Counted from the stretch's first letter, positions 1 to 8,428 are shown. The stretch: 64,000 nt of DNA from Nocardioides speluncae (GCF_003121585.1 NZ_QEOO01000003.1:1-64000); one strand, 5' to 3'. Program-made: numbers and translations. Notes: generated by a model from the letters alone, not told the origin.

Positions 1-186
1 CAGATCATCGAGTCGGTCAACGCGACCCTGAAGACCCAGCTCGGCATCGAACGCCATCGCGGCAAGACCATCGACGGCGTCTGCACCCGCATCGCTCAAC
101 GAGTACTCGCCCTGACCGCCGCAATCTGGCACAACGACCGACTCGGACTCACCACCCGACGCTCACTGACCGCCTACGACCACTGA
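1..186 (+). mobile_element. IS982-family transposase, C-terminal fragment cut by the window edge
   Basis: The first 61 codons are open from base 1 to a TGA at 184-186. The peptide has the typical end of IS982-type DDE transposases: IESVNATLKTQLGIERHRG, followed by an Arg/Thr-rich tail containing AIWHND. The start, and most of the DDE domain, lie outside the window, so intactness cannot be judged. The AT-rich bases just after the stop (about 187-211) are the likely right end of the insertion sequence, but no matching left inverted repeat is visible. The element stops 25 bp short of the ppm1 stop codon on the other strand, so ppm1 is not interrupted. Confidence 0.75.
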
Positions 187-211
187 GCCCTTGGAATTTC
201 TCATCTAGCGG

Positions 212-970
212 CTAGGCGCGCCGCCTGCTGAACGCGCGGCGGATCTGCTTGCGGCGCTCGCGCAGACCCCAGCGGGTGATCTTCTTCAGCGACTCGCTTG
301 CCACCGAGCCGCTCATCTTCGAGTCGCCCCGCTCCCGCTCGATGAACTCGATCGGCACCTCGGTGACCTTCAGCTCGGCCTGAAGCGTGCGCCAGGCCAG
401 GTCGGTCTGGAAGACATAGCCGGCCGACTGCACCGAGTTCAGGTCGATCTTCTCCAGCGTGGTCCGCCGGAACAGCCTGTACCCCGCGGTCGCGTCACGG
501 ACCTTCACGCCCAGCAGCAGCCGGACGTACAGATTGCCGCCGCGCGAGAGCGCCTCCCGCGACTTGGGCCAGTTCACCACCGAGCCGCCCGGAACCCAGC
601 GGGAGCCGATCACCAGGTCGGCACCGGGCAGCGCCGTGAGCAGCCGCTGGAGCTGCTCGGGCTGGTGCGATCCGTCGGCGTCCATCTCGCCGATCACGTC
701 GTAGCCGGCGTCGAGCGCCTCCCGGAAGCCATGGAGGTACGCCGCACCCAGGCCTGCCTTCTCGGTCCGGTGCACGACCCGCACCTGCGGATCGGCCGCG
801 GCCAGCTGGTCGGCAAGGGCGCCGGTGCCGTCGGGTGAGTTGTCGTCGACGATCATCACGTCGACGCCGGGCTGGGCGGCGCGCAGCCGACCGACGATCC
901 ACTCGATGTTCAGCGCCTCGTTGAAGGTGGGGACCACCATCACGACGCGACCGAGACCCTCGATGCTCAT
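212..970 (-). CDS. ppm1: Polyprenol-phosphate mannose synthase (GT2 glycosyltransferase)
   Basis: The 252-residue product is a family-2 glycosyltransferase that transfers mannose from GDP-mannose to polyprenyl phosphate, giving the donor used on the outer membrane face for lipoglycans and mannoproteins. Seen in the sequence: VVPTFNEALNIE near the N-terminus, the nucleotide-binding VDDNSPDGTG (residues 41-50), the metal-binding DAD within EMDADGSHQPEQL (residues 95-107), and GSRWVPGG further on. There is no C-terminal membrane domain, as usual for the free-standing actinobacterial enzyme. It lies 17 bp downstream of lnt on the same strand. In mycobacteria these two activities are fused or adjacent, so an lnt-ppm1 operon is likely. 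Confidence 0.93.
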   Translation of the reverse strand: MSIEGLGRVVMVVPTFNEALNIEWIVGRLRAAQPGVDVMIVDDNSPDGTGALADQLAAADPQVRVVHRTEKAGLGAAYLHGFREALDAGYDVIGEMDADGSHQPEQLQRLLTALPGADLVIGSRWVPGGSVVNWPKSREALSRGGNLYVRLLLGVKVRDATAGYRLFRRTTLEKIDLNSVQSAGYVFQTDLAWRTLQAELKVTEVPIEFIERERGDSKMSGSVASESLKKITRWGLRERRKQIRRAFSRRRA

Positions 971-987
971 GGCGGGGACTTTCTGTG

Positions 988-2535
988 TCAGACCGGTAGG
1001 GGCGCGTCCTTCTCCACGGGAGGCTCCTCGATGGGCTCCGGTGAGGACTGCTTTCTACGACGATACGGGACGATCGCACACAGGATTGCACCCACGGAGA
1101 CGGCTACTGCGGCGTACCCGCTCCACGGTCCGATCCTGACGCCGAGCGTTAAGTGATCGTTCAGGACGACGTCATCGACCAGCACCCGCTGGGTCCGGAT
1201 GTCGGCGCGGGCCAGGACCTCTCCGTCGGGCGCGATGATGCCGGACACGCCGTTGGTGGCGGCGACGACGACGTACTTTCCGGTCTCGATGGCCCGCAGT
1301 CGGCTGATCGCGAACTGCTGCTCGATCTGGTCGGTGTGGATGAACATGGCGTTGCTGGTCTGGACGACGAGGAGCTCGGCACCCTCCCGCATCTGGTCGG
1401 CGATCCCGTCGTCGTACGCCACGTCGAAGCAGATCGCGTCGGCGACCTTCGCGCCGGCGATCAGGAGCGGCTCGGTGCGGGTGCCGCTGGCCATGTCGCG
1501 CGGGATCAGCGCCAGCTTGCCGAAGTTCTCCTTGAAGACCCGGTCGCGCCACGGGATGTACTCGCCGAACGGCACCGGGTGCCGCTTGGTGTAGCGGTCC
1601 CCTCCCCCGGTACCGGGATTCCAGACGATGCCCTGGTTCATGACCTGGTCGGGGTCGGGCGCGTCCACGATGCCGCCGACCACGATCGGCACATCGATGG
1701 CGGCGGACGCGTCGAGGATCCCCTGGTTCACGCCGGGGTCGCCGAACGGGTCGACCGCGGTCGAGTTCTCCGGCCAGAGCACGAAGTCGGGCTTCTTCTC
1801 CTCACCGCGGGCGACCCGCTCGGCGAGGTCGACGGTCGCCGACACATGGTTGGCGGTGACCTCGCGGTGCACCGACAAGATGTCGTCTCCGGAGCCCGGG
1901 ACGTTGCCCTGGACCGCGGCCACGGTGAGCCGTCGGCCGTCGTCGGGTGGCTGGTACGGCGCGGCGGCGGGGGCGATCGAGAGCAGTGCGGCGCCGGCGA
2001 CCAGGCCGACACCGGCCAGCCTCCCGGTGCGGGCGTGCAGGACCGCCCAGGCCCCGGCCGTGCCGAGGAGCGCGATCAGCAGGCTGACGCCGTTGACGCC
2101 CAGCCACGGCAGCCCGGCCGCCCACGGGGTGTCGACGACGGCGAAGCTGAGCCGGCCCCAGGGGAACCCGCCGAACGGCCACGACCCGCGCAGCACCTCG
2201 ACCGCGACCCACAGGCAGGCGCACCAGAACGGCCAGCCCTTCAGTCGCTGGACCACGGTCAGCGCTGGGCCGAGCGCCACGAACCAGACGGTCTGGGCGG
2301 CCGCCAGAGCGATCCACGCATCCGGGCCGACGGCGCGCATCCAGGAGATCAGCGTGAACATGAACCCGACCCCGAACGCGAGGCCGGGCAGCCATGCACG
2401 GCGGACCGGGATGTCGCGCTGGACGAGCACGAACGCCGCGACCGCTATCGGCATCAGGAGCACCAGGCGGAGCGGCTCGAAGGCGAGGGCCAGCGCGGCC
2501 CCGGCCACCAGCGCTACACACGTCCGGACGGCCAC
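988..2535 (-). CDS. lnt: Apolipoprotein N-acyltransferase
   Basis: The 515-residue protein N-acylates the N-terminal cysteine of lipoproteins at the membrane. The N-terminal third is a series of hydrophobic segments (about residues 5-190). A nitrilase-like domain follows, with the expected Glu-Lys-Cys triad: E256 in LWPENSTAVD, K317 in RYTKRHPVPFGEY, and C369 in ADAICFDVAYDD; the spacing matches characterised Lnt. A last membrane segment lies near the C-terminus. The GTG start is placed by TAGGCT only 6 bp upstream on the same strand, which suggests a leaderless transcript. ppm1 follows after 17 bp, the usual actinobacterial arrangement. Confidence 0.93.
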   Translation of the reverse strand: MAVRTCVALVAGAALALAFEPLRLVLLMPIAVAAFVLVQRDIPVRRAWLPGLAFGVGFMFTLISWMRAVGPDAWIALAAAQTVWFVALGPALTVVQRLKGWPFWCACLWVAVEVLRGSWPFGGFPWGRLSFAVVDTPWAAGLPWLGVNGVSLLIALLGTAGAWAVLHARTGRLAGVGLVAGAALLSIAPAAAPYQPPDDGRRLTVAAVQGNVPGSGDDILSVHREVTANHVSATVDLAERVARGEEKKPDFVLWPENSTAVDPFGDPGVNQGILDASAAIDVPIVVGGIVDAPDPDQVMNQGIVWNPGTGGGDRYTKRHPVPFGEYIPWRDRVFKENFGKLALIPRDMASGTRTEPLLIAGAKVADAICFDVAYDDGIADQMREGAELLVVQTSNAMFIHTDQIEQQFAISRLRAIETGKYVVVAATNGVSGIIAPDGEVLARADIRTQRVLVDDVVLNDHLTLGVRIGPWSGYAAVAVSVGAILCAIVPYRRRKQSSPEPIEEPPVEKDAPLPV

Positions 2536-2541
2536 ACGCCC

Positions 2542-2547
2542 AGCCTA
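2542..2547 (-). promoter_or_regulatory. Candidate -10 of leaderless lnt
   Basis: TAGGCT on the minus strand is separated from the lnt GTG by six bases. This places the transcript start at or next to the start codon. No clear -35 is seen. Confidence 0.5.
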
Positions 2548-2884
2548 CAAAGCAACGCGGCCGTGCCCTCCAACGCACTGCGCCCGTCCCGACTGCAGTG
2601 CGTTGGGGTGCACGGCCTTAGGTGTCCCCTGCAGGCTCGGAAGAGGCCCGCACGCTTCGGACCAACCCGAAGCCGGCTGGCTGCCGACGGCGGGAAGTTG
2701 TCTACGGCGCTGGGGCCCCTTCCGCATTCACCCTCGCGCGCGAGACCGGCCTCCGGGAACCGTGTCGAGCGGGCCGTGGTACCCGACCCGACGACACGGC
2801 CACCTGGAGGGCGGTCCGCTGCCACGATCTGCACGGGCGAACCCCTGCACCGTTGCAATTGGGGAGTGCCACTGTCAACTCCGC

Positions 2885-2920
2885 TCTGACCTGCGAAAAC
2901 GCCTAAAACCGCAGGTCAGA
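2885..2920. terminator. Perfect 11-bp stem hairpin downstream of the kam operon
   Basis: TCTGACCTGCG (2885-2895) and CGCAGGTCAGA (2910-2920) are perfect inverted repeats around a 14-base A-rich loop. There is no run of T after it on either strand. It may be a second transcription stop for the kdd-kamD-kamE-kal operon, or a structure in the mRNA tail. Confidence 0.4.
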
Positions 2921-2968
2921 AAGGGGGCCTTTCCAATCAAAAGGTGCGGGAAAATTTCAAAGTTTCCC

Positions 2969-2990
2969 GGCGTGTCGCCGCTGACACGCC
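2969..2990 (-). terminator. Candidate terminator of kdd-kamD-kamE-kal
   Basis: GGCGTGTC (2969-2976) pairs perfectly with GACACGCC (2983-2990) around a 6-base loop, 17 bases beyond the kal stop. Read on the minus strand it is followed by an A/T-rich stretch containing several short T runs, consistent with an imperfect intrinsic terminator. Confidence 0.5.
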
Positions 2991-3007
2991 GACTCGGTGT
3001 GCATTTC

Positions 3008-3403
3008 CTATCGGGAAGGCGGAACGACGACCGTCCCGGTGGCCGTCGTCGCCACGATCGGCTCGGCCAGGAAGCTGGCCGCACCCGGTGCCGCGGAGGT
3101 CGCGGCACCGCGCGCCACGACGTACACGACGAAGTCGATGACCCGCGACCGCGTGCCGACCTTGACCAGCTCGGCGGTGATCTCCAGGACGTCTCCGGCG
3201 CGGACCGGGGCCTTGAACTGCACGTCGGAGTACGACGCGAAGAGGCCCTCGTCGCCGTCGGTGACGATCGACATCTCGGTGGCCACGTCGCCGAACAGGC
3301 CGAGCGAGTAGGCGCCGTCGACCAGGTTGCCGGCGTAGTGCGCGTGCGAGTACGGAACGTAGCGGCGGTGGGTGATCTTCAAGCCGGGTACGGCGTTGGT
3401 CAT
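3008..3403 (-). CDS. kal: 3-aminobutyryl-CoA ammonia-lyase
   Basis: The 131-residue hotdog-fold protein would remove ammonia from L-3-aminobutyryl-CoA to give crotonyl-CoA, the last dedicated step of lysine fermentation. It carries the signature seen in fermenting bacteria: SHAHYAGNLVDGA near residues 19-31, then LFGDVATE and DGDEGLFASYSDVQF. Length and motif order match Kal rather than ordinary thioesterases. It is the last gene of the coupled operon and overlaps the kamE stop by 4 bp. A general MaoC or thioesterase function cannot be excluded from sequence alone, but the context makes kal the best reading. Confidence 0.85.
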   Translation of the reverse strand: MTNAVPGLKITHRRYVPYSHAHYAGNLVDGAYSLGLFGDVATEMSIVTDGDEGLFASYSDVQFKAPVRAGDVLEITAELVKVGTRSRVIDFVVYVVARGAATSAAPGAASFLAEPIVATTATGTVVVPPSR

Positions 3404-4152
3404 GAGGCCCTCTTCTCGACGAGTCGGTGGACAAGGAAGCTGGCGACCTCGCCCGGCGTGGTCCCCCGGGAGAAGACACGGTCGACGCCGAGCTCCTCGG
3501 ACATGGTCTCGTCGAAGCGCGGTCCGCCGACAATCAGCAGTGGCCTCTTGGCAGCCGGGTAGGACTCGCGGAACGCCGCCGACATCTCGCGGGTGTTGAG
3601 GATGTGGGCGTCCCGCTGGGTGACGACCTGCGACACCAGGACGGCGTCCGCCTTCTCCTGGCGGGCCCTCTCAACCAGCTGCGGCACCGAGACCTGGGCG
3701 CCGAGGTTGACCACCTTCAGCTCGCGGTAGTACTCAAGGCCCTTCTCCCCCGCGAACCCCTTGATGTTCATGATCGCGTCGATGCCGACGGTGTGCGCGT
3801 CGGTGCCGATGCAGGCGCCGACCACGGTCAGCCGCCGGCGCAGGCCCTTACGGATCGCGAGGTTGGCCTCCTTCGGCGACAGCAGCGGGTAGTCGCGCTC
3901 GACGACCTCGACCTTGCTGGTGTCGACCAGGTGGTTGACCCGGCCGTAGACCACGAAGAACGTGAAGTCGGGCCCCATCGGCTTGGCGTGTACGACGAGC
4001 GCCGGGTCCATGCCCATCTTGTTCGCGAGCTGCGCTGCCGCGCCCTCGGCGACCTTGCTGTGCGGCATCGGCAGCGTGAAGCTGAGCTGCACCATCCCGT
4101 CGCCGGTGGTGTCGCCGTACGGCCGGATGATGTGGTTCTGCTCCTCGCTCAC
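3400..4152 (-). CDS. kamE: Beta-lysine 5,6-aminomutase, beta subunit (B12-binding)
   Basis: The 250-residue subunit carries the adenosylcobalamin-binding Rossmann domain of beta-lysine (D-lysine) 5,6-aminomutase. The base-off B12 motif DxHxxG is present as D118-A-H120-T-V-G123. K131 lies exactly 11 residues after that histidine, the spacing of the PLP-binding lysine in the clostridial enzyme (His133/Lys144). An N-terminal dimerisation part with VQLSFTLPMPHSK precedes it. It overlaps kamD upstream and kal downstream by 4 bp each, so translation is coupled. Both cofactor residues are intact, so the enzyme should be functional. Confidence 0.94.
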   Translation of the reverse strand: MSEEQNHIIRPYGDTTGDGMVQLSFTLPMPHSKVAEGAAAQLANKMGMDPALVVHAKPMGPDFTFFVVYGRVNHLVDTSKVEVVERDYPLLSPKEANLAIRKGLRRRLTVVGACIGTDAHTVGIDAIMNIKGFAGEKGLEYYRELKVVNLGAQVSVPQLVERARQEKADAVLVSQVVTQRDAHILNTREMSAAFRESYPAAKRPLLIVGGPRFDETMSEELGVDRVFSRGTTPGEVASFLVHRLVEKRAS

Positions 4153-5720
4153 GACTCCACCTCCAGGATCTCGCTGGCCGGGTTGTAGTAGGTCTCCGAC
4201 TTCTTGGCCACGCCGTCAAGGCCGCGGCCGGCGTTGGCCGGCCGCTTCATCAGGCCGAAGGTGCCGTCGGCGATCGCGTCCAGCAGGCCGTTCTCGTGGT
4301 CGACGATCCGGTCGAGCAGGTCGATCGACTCCCCCAGCACCTGGCGGGCCCGGTTGGCGATGAACCCGTCCGGCTCCGGGCGGAAGTCCTCGTGCAGCTT
4401 GCCGGCGGAGTCCATGACGTAGCGGACGTTCTGCAGCGCGAGGTCGCGGTCCGACAGCCACGGCGTCACCACAGCCTCAGTCATCATGCCGACCAGCAGG
4501 ATGCCCTGGCCGGTCAGCGCGCCGACCAGGTTGAAGAAGCCGTCGAGCAGGTAGCCGCGGAACACGTCGCCGGTCATGTGCCGGGTCGGCGGCATCCACT
4601 TCAGCGGTGCGTCCGGGAACAGGTCGCGGGCCAGCATCGCGTGCGCGAGCTCGAGCCGGAACGAGTCCGGGACCGCCGGGTCGATCTCGAAGGCGTGGCC
4701 CAGGCCGAGCTGCCAGTCCTCGAGGCCCGCCTCCTTGGCGAAGTACTCGTTGAGCAGCTGGCTGGTGGTGACGGTGTGGGCGGCCTCGACGGCGTCGGCG
4801 GTGGTGAGGTAGTTGTCCTCACCGGTGTTGATGATGATGCCGGCGCGGGCGTGGATCTGCCGGGACAGGCGCTGGTCGACGAAGGTGCGGATCGGGTTGA
4901 TGTCGCGGAAGAGGATCCCGTACATCGAGTCGTTCAGCATCATGTCCAGCCGCTCCATGCCGGCCAGGGCCGCGATCTCCGGCATGCACAGCCCGGAGGC
5001 GTAGTTGGTCAGCCGGACGTAGCGGCCGAGCTCCTTGCTGGACTCGTCCAGCGCGGCCCGCATCAGCCGGAAGTTCTCCTGGGTGGCGTAGGTGCCGGCG
5101 AAGCCCTCGCGGGTCGCACCCTCGGGCACGTAGTCGAGCAGGCTCTGCCCGGTGGAGCGGATCACCGCGATGATGTCGGCGCCCTCGCGCGCGGCCTGCT
5201 GGGCCTGCGGGATGTCCTCGTAGATGTCGCCGGTCGCGACAATCAGGTAGATCCACGGCTTGCGGGGAGCGTCGCCGTGCTTCTTGATCAGCTTGTCGCG
5301 CTCGGCGCGGCGGACGTCGATGCGGCGTACGCCGGCGGCCACCTGCTTGCGGGACGCGGCCTTGGCGCGGGTGGCCTCCTTGCCCTCCGGAAGCCGGAAC
5401 CGGACACTGCCGGCACTCGCCTTCTGGGCCAGCGTGGGCAGGTCGTCGGCCTCGCCGCGGACCAGCGCGTCCCAGACGGGAAGGGCGACGCCGTGCTCCA
5501 GGCCGAGGTCGGCGCGCACGCAGTCGAGGAGCCGGTTCACCCAGGGAATGCCGTCCGCATCCGCGCCTTCGAGGCCCGCCAGTCGCAGGGTGGCGCGCTC
5601 GACGGCGACGGTGGTGTGCTGCTGCGCGAGCTCGACGATGGGCTTGCCGACCTTCTCGGCGAGGCTGCGCGCCTGACGGACGGTGGCCGGGTCGAGCTGA
5701 AGCTTGCCGGGCTGTGTCAT
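4149..5720 (-). CDS. kamD: Beta-lysine 5,6-aminomutase, alpha subunit
   Basis: The 523-residue TIM-barrel subunit works with KamE to move the terminal amino group of beta-lysine to C5, giving 3,5-diaminohexanoate. Length matches the clostridial subunit (about 516-520). Recognisable blocks include KPWIYLIVATGDIYEDIPQA, RSTGQSLLDYVPEGATREG and the C-terminal NPASEILEVE. The ATG at 5718-5720 shares one base with the kdd stop. The same frame stays open upstream inside kdd, but there it only mirrors kdd, so the short start is correct. Catalysis needs adenosylcobalamin and PLP. Confidence 0.94.
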   Translation of the reverse strand: MTQPGKLQLDPATVRQARSLAEKVGKPIVELAQQHTTVAVERATLRLAGLEGADADGIPWVNRLLDCVRADLGLEHGVALPVWDALVRGEADDLPTLAQKASAGSVRFRLPEGKEATRAKAASRKQVAAGVRRIDVRRAERDKLIKKHGDAPRKPWIYLIVATGDIYEDIPQAQQAAREGADIIAVIRSTGQSLLDYVPEGATREGFAGTYATQENFRLMRAALDESSKELGRYVRLTNYASGLCMPEIAALAGMERLDMMLNDSMYGILFRDINPIRTFVDQRLSRQIHARAGIIINTGEDNYLTTADAVEAAHTVTTSQLLNEYFAKEAGLEDWQLGLGHAFEIDPAVPDSFRLELAHAMLARDLFPDAPLKWMPPTRHMTGDVFRGYLLDGFFNLVGALTGQGILLVGMMTEAVVTPWLSDRDLALQNVRYVMDSAGKLHEDFRPEPDGFIANRARQVLGESIDLLDRIVDHENGLLDAIADGTFGLMKRPANAGRGLDGVAKKSETYYNPASEILEVES

Positions 5721-6772
5721 CAGCGGGCCGCCTCGTGTGCCAGCCGGTCGGTGAAGAGCTTGCGAACGCCGTCGGTGCTGCGCAGCAGCTCCATCGCGTA
5801 CGCCGCGTGGCCGGGGACGTAGCCATTGCCGACCAGCATCGTGACGTCGGCCGCGAGGCCCTCGGCGCCCAGCGCCGCGGCGGCGAACGAGGTCGCCATC
5901 GAGAAGAAGATGACGGTGCCGCGGTCGGCGGTGCTCAGCACCGCGCCGCCCTCGCAGCCCGGGACGTCGACACAGACCACGGTCACGTCGGCCGGGCCGC
6001 CGGCGCTGGTCACCGCGTCGCGGAGCGCGAGCGGGTCGCGGGCGTCGGCGATCACGACCTGATCGGCAATGTCCGCGCCCTTGAGGGTCGCGGCCTCGGC
6101 CTCGTGCGGCACCACGCCGATGGTGGTCCTCGCGCCGGCGGCCTTGGCGGCCGCCAGGCTGAGCGAGCCCGACTTGCCGGCACCGCCGATGACGGCGACC
6201 ACGGGTGCGTCGTACTGCTCGACGATGCGGCGGGTGAGCGCCGGCGCGCCGCAGACGTCCATGACCGCGAGGCTCAGGTCGGCCGGCAGGTCGTCGGGGA
6301 TGACGGCGGCGATCGAGCGACCGAACAGGACGGCGTACCCGTCGGCGGGCACCTGCTCGCTGCGCCCGTCCCACCGTGCGAGGCCGTCCTCGATCACCAG
6401 CGGCGTCAGGCTGAGCGAGACCAGGGTGGCGATCCGGTCGCCAACCTTCAGGCCGAGATTTGACTCCGGGCCGACCTCCTCGACGGTCCCGACGAGCATG
6501 CCTCCGGATCCGGTTTCCGGGTTCTGCATCTTGCCGCGGCTGGCTACGATCGCCAGCACCTCGGAGCGGATCGCATCCCCGTCGCCGGAGTGCTTGCGCT
6601 CCAGCTGGCGGAATGACGCCGCATCGAGGTTGAGCTTCTCGACCCGGACCCGCACCTCGTCGGGCCACAGGTCGCGCCGGGCGTCCAGACGCTCGGCCGC
6701 CTGAGGCAGCACGGGGCGCTCGTCGAGAACCCGGTGCAGACCGGTCGGGTCTCCTTGCGCTGCGTTGACCAC
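5720..6772 (-). CDS. kdd: L-erythro-3,5-diaminohexanoate dehydrogenase
   Basis: The 350-residue NAD-dependent enzyme oxidatively deaminates 3,5-diaminohexanoate to 3-keto-5-aminohexanoate. A substrate domain with RVRVEKLNLDAASF and GSGGMLVGTVEEVGP is followed by a Rossmann nucleotide site, VIGGAGKSGSLSLAAAKAAG. The GTG start has GGGAGGAC 8 bases upstream. It is the first gene of the operon and abuts kamD. This family occurs almost only with kam genes, so the assignment is firm. The next enzyme, the kce cleavage enzyme, is absent from this window. Confidence 0.92.
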   Translation of the reverse strand: MVNAAQGDPTGLHRVLDERPVLPQAAERLDARRDLWPDEVRVRVEKLNLDAASFRQLERKHSGDGDAIRSEVLAIVASRGKMQNPETGSGGMLVGTVEEVGPESNLGLKVGDRIATLVSLSLTPLVIEDGLARWDGRSEQVPADGYAVLFGRSIAAVIPDDLPADLSLAVMDVCGAPALTRRIVEQYDAPVVAVIGGAGKSGSLSLAAAKAAGARTTIGVVPHEAEAATLKGADIADQVVIADARDPLALRDAVTSAGGPADVTVVCVDVPGCEGGAVLSTADRGTVIFFSMATSFAAAALGAEGLAADVTMLVGNGYVPGHAAYAMELLRSTDGVRKLFTDRLAHEAAR

Positions 6773-6937
6773 CGCGTGTCCTCCCAGAAATTTATCGTCG
6801 TACAGAAGATCTTACGGCTGAGTATTAGACGTGCCGTACATTCTCCTAATACTCTGTCAGATATAAGGCGCGTCACACAACACACGCGTCCCCGATGCGC
6901 GCCGTACATCCGGCGCGACGAACCAGTGGGAGTGCCG
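6773..6937. promoter_or_regulatory. Divergent kdd/kamA promoter region with spaced palindrome
   Basis: This 165-bp interval is strikingly A/T-rich for the genome. GAGTATTAG (6822-6830) and CTAATACTC (6848-6856) are perfect inverted 9-mers with a 17-bp spacer, a good operator for one dimer or tetramer controlling both directions. A candidate -10 for kdd is TAAGAT on the minus strand (6816-6811). For kamA an A/T-rich GATATAAGG block at 6862-6870 is plausible. The operator would cover the -35 regions of both. The Lrp/AsnC gene at 10.2-10.6 kb is a possible but unproven partner. Confidence 0.65.
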
Positions 6938-8392
6938 ATGAGCATCGAGACCTCGATCGGTCTGGAGACCGGTCAGCCGTACCCTTACCGCCGCGTCGAG
7001 CTGGTCGAGCCCGACTGGACTCGGTTCCCCGGCTGGAAGGACGTCACGACCGCCGACTGGGAGTCGGTCCAGTGGCAGCGTGCTCACTGCATCAAGAACG
7101 TCCGGCAGCTCCGCGAGCTGCTCGGCGATCTGGTCGACGAGCGGTTCTACGCCGACCTCGAGCGCGACCAGGCCGAGCGGGCCACGATGTCGATGCTGGT
7201 GCCGCCGCAGATGATGAACACGATGGTGCCGGACGTGGCGCCCGCTGGTCCCGGCTCGCTGACCGAGGCGTTTTACGCCGACCCGATCCGCAACTACATG
7301 CTGCCGGTCTTCTCCGACCGGCGTACCGACTGGCCGTCGCACCCGCACGCCACTCGGGACTCGCTGCACGAGCACGACATGTGGGTGGCCGAGGGGCTGA
7401 CCCACCGCTACCCCACCAAGGTGCTCGCCGAGCTGCTGCCGACCTGTCCGCAGTATTGCGGTCACTGCACCCGGATGGACCTGGTCGGCAACTCGACCCC
7501 GGTGATCGACAAGCTCAAGTTCGCCGGCAAGCCGGCCGACCGGCACGAGTCGATGCTCGACTACCTGCGGCGCACGCCGGGGGTGCGCGATGTCGTGGTG
7601 TCCGGTGGTGACGTCGCCAACATGCCGTGGGCGCGGCTCGAGGCCTTCCTGATGTCGCTGCTGGAGGTCGAGAACATCCGCGACATCCGGCTCGCGACCA
7701 AGGCGCTGATGGGCCTCCCCCAGCACTGGCTTCAGAACGACGTCGTCGAGGGCATGGGCCGAGTCGCGTCGCTGGCCAACGAGCGCGGCGTCTCGATCGC
7801 GATCCACACCCACGTCAACCACGCGGCCTCGGTGACGCCGCTGGTGGCGAAGGCGACTCGCGCCATGCTCGACACCGGGATCCGCGACGTACGCAACCAG
7901 GGCGTGCTGCTCAACGGCGTGAACGCCGACCCGCACGCGCTGCTGGACCTGTGCTTCCGGCTCCTCGACGGCGCCCGGATCATGCCCTACTACTTCTACA
8001 TGTGCGACATGATCCCGTACTCGGAGCACTGGCGGGTCTCGGTCGCCGACGCGCAGCGGCTGCAGCACCACATCATGGGCTACCTGCCGGGCTTCGCGAC
8101 GCCGCGCATCGTGTGCGACGTACCGTTCGTCGGCAAGCGCTGGGTGCACCAGCTCGCGTCGTACGACGTTGAGCGCGGGATCTCGCACTGGACGAAGAAC
8201 TACCGCACCTCCATCGAGGCCTCGGACGCCGACGCGCTGAGCCGGACCTACCAGTACTACGACCCGATCCACACGCTGCCCGAGGCCGGCCAGCAGTGGT
8301 GGACCGAGCACGGCTCGCTCGACGAGTCGGCGCTGAAGGCCGCGGAGATGGCCGAGGCGTCGCGGCGTACGGCGGCGCTTCAGGCGTTCTGA
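6938..8392 (+). CDS. kamA: Lysine 2,3-aminomutase, radical SAM
   Basis: The 484-residue enzyme would convert L-lysine to beta-lysine using SAM, a [4Fe-4S] cluster and PLP. The cluster motif is C170-PQY-C174-GH-C177. The YMCDM block matches the region holding a substrate-binding aspartate in the clostridial enzyme. The likely PLP lysine is K400 in DVPFVGKRW, which differs from the glycine-rich motif of the classical enzyme. The ATG at 6938 follows a purine-rich GTGGGAG. Earlier in-frame starts would extend into the operator. It diverges from the kdd operon. The protein is longer than clostridial KamA (about 416). Lysine is the natural substrate by context. Confidence 0.88.
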   Translation: MSIETSIGLETGQPYPYRRVELVEPDWTRFPGWKDVTTADWESVQWQRAHCIKNVRQLRELLGDLVDERFYADLERDQAERATMSMLVPPQMMNTMVPDVAPAGPGSLTEAFYADPIRNYMLPVFSDRRTDWPSHPHATRDSLHEHDMWVAEGLTHRYPTKVLAELLPTCPQYCGHCTRMDLVGNSTPVIDKLKFAGKPADRHESMLDYLRRTPGVRDVVVSGGDVANMPWARLEAFLMSLLEVENIRDIRLATKALMGLPQHWLQNDVVEGMGRVASLANERGVSIAIHTHVNHAASVTPLVAKATRAMLDTGIRDVRNQGVLLNGVNADPHALLDLCFRLLDGARIMPYYFYMCDMIPYSEHWRVSVADAQRLQHHIMGYLPGFATPRIVCDVPFVGKRWVHQLASYDVERGISHWTKNYRTSIEASDADALSRTYQYYDPIHTLPEAGQQWWTEHGSLDESALKAAEMAEASRRTAALQAF

Positions 8393-8428
8393 TGGTTTCT
8401 TTCTCAACCGATGAGTTGAGGACGTGTG

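Larger units (their letters stand above)
2548..3007. other. Gene-poor interval between kal and lnt, with hairpins
   Basis: About 460 bases between the kal stop and the lnt promoter. No frame here has a recognisable protein or a convincing start. The part nearest kal is clearly richer in A and T and contains the two hairpins listed separately. I see nothing recognisable in 2548-2880. Confidence 0.5.

Noticed and set aside
1153..3562. Two long plus-strand open frames opposite lnt and kal
   Set aside because: Shadow frames; composition is typical of antisense high-GC reading and no motif is present.
5721..6668. Upstream extension of kamD
   Set aside because: It would run out of frame through kdd; clostridial KamD length and the coupled ATG at 5720 favour the short form.
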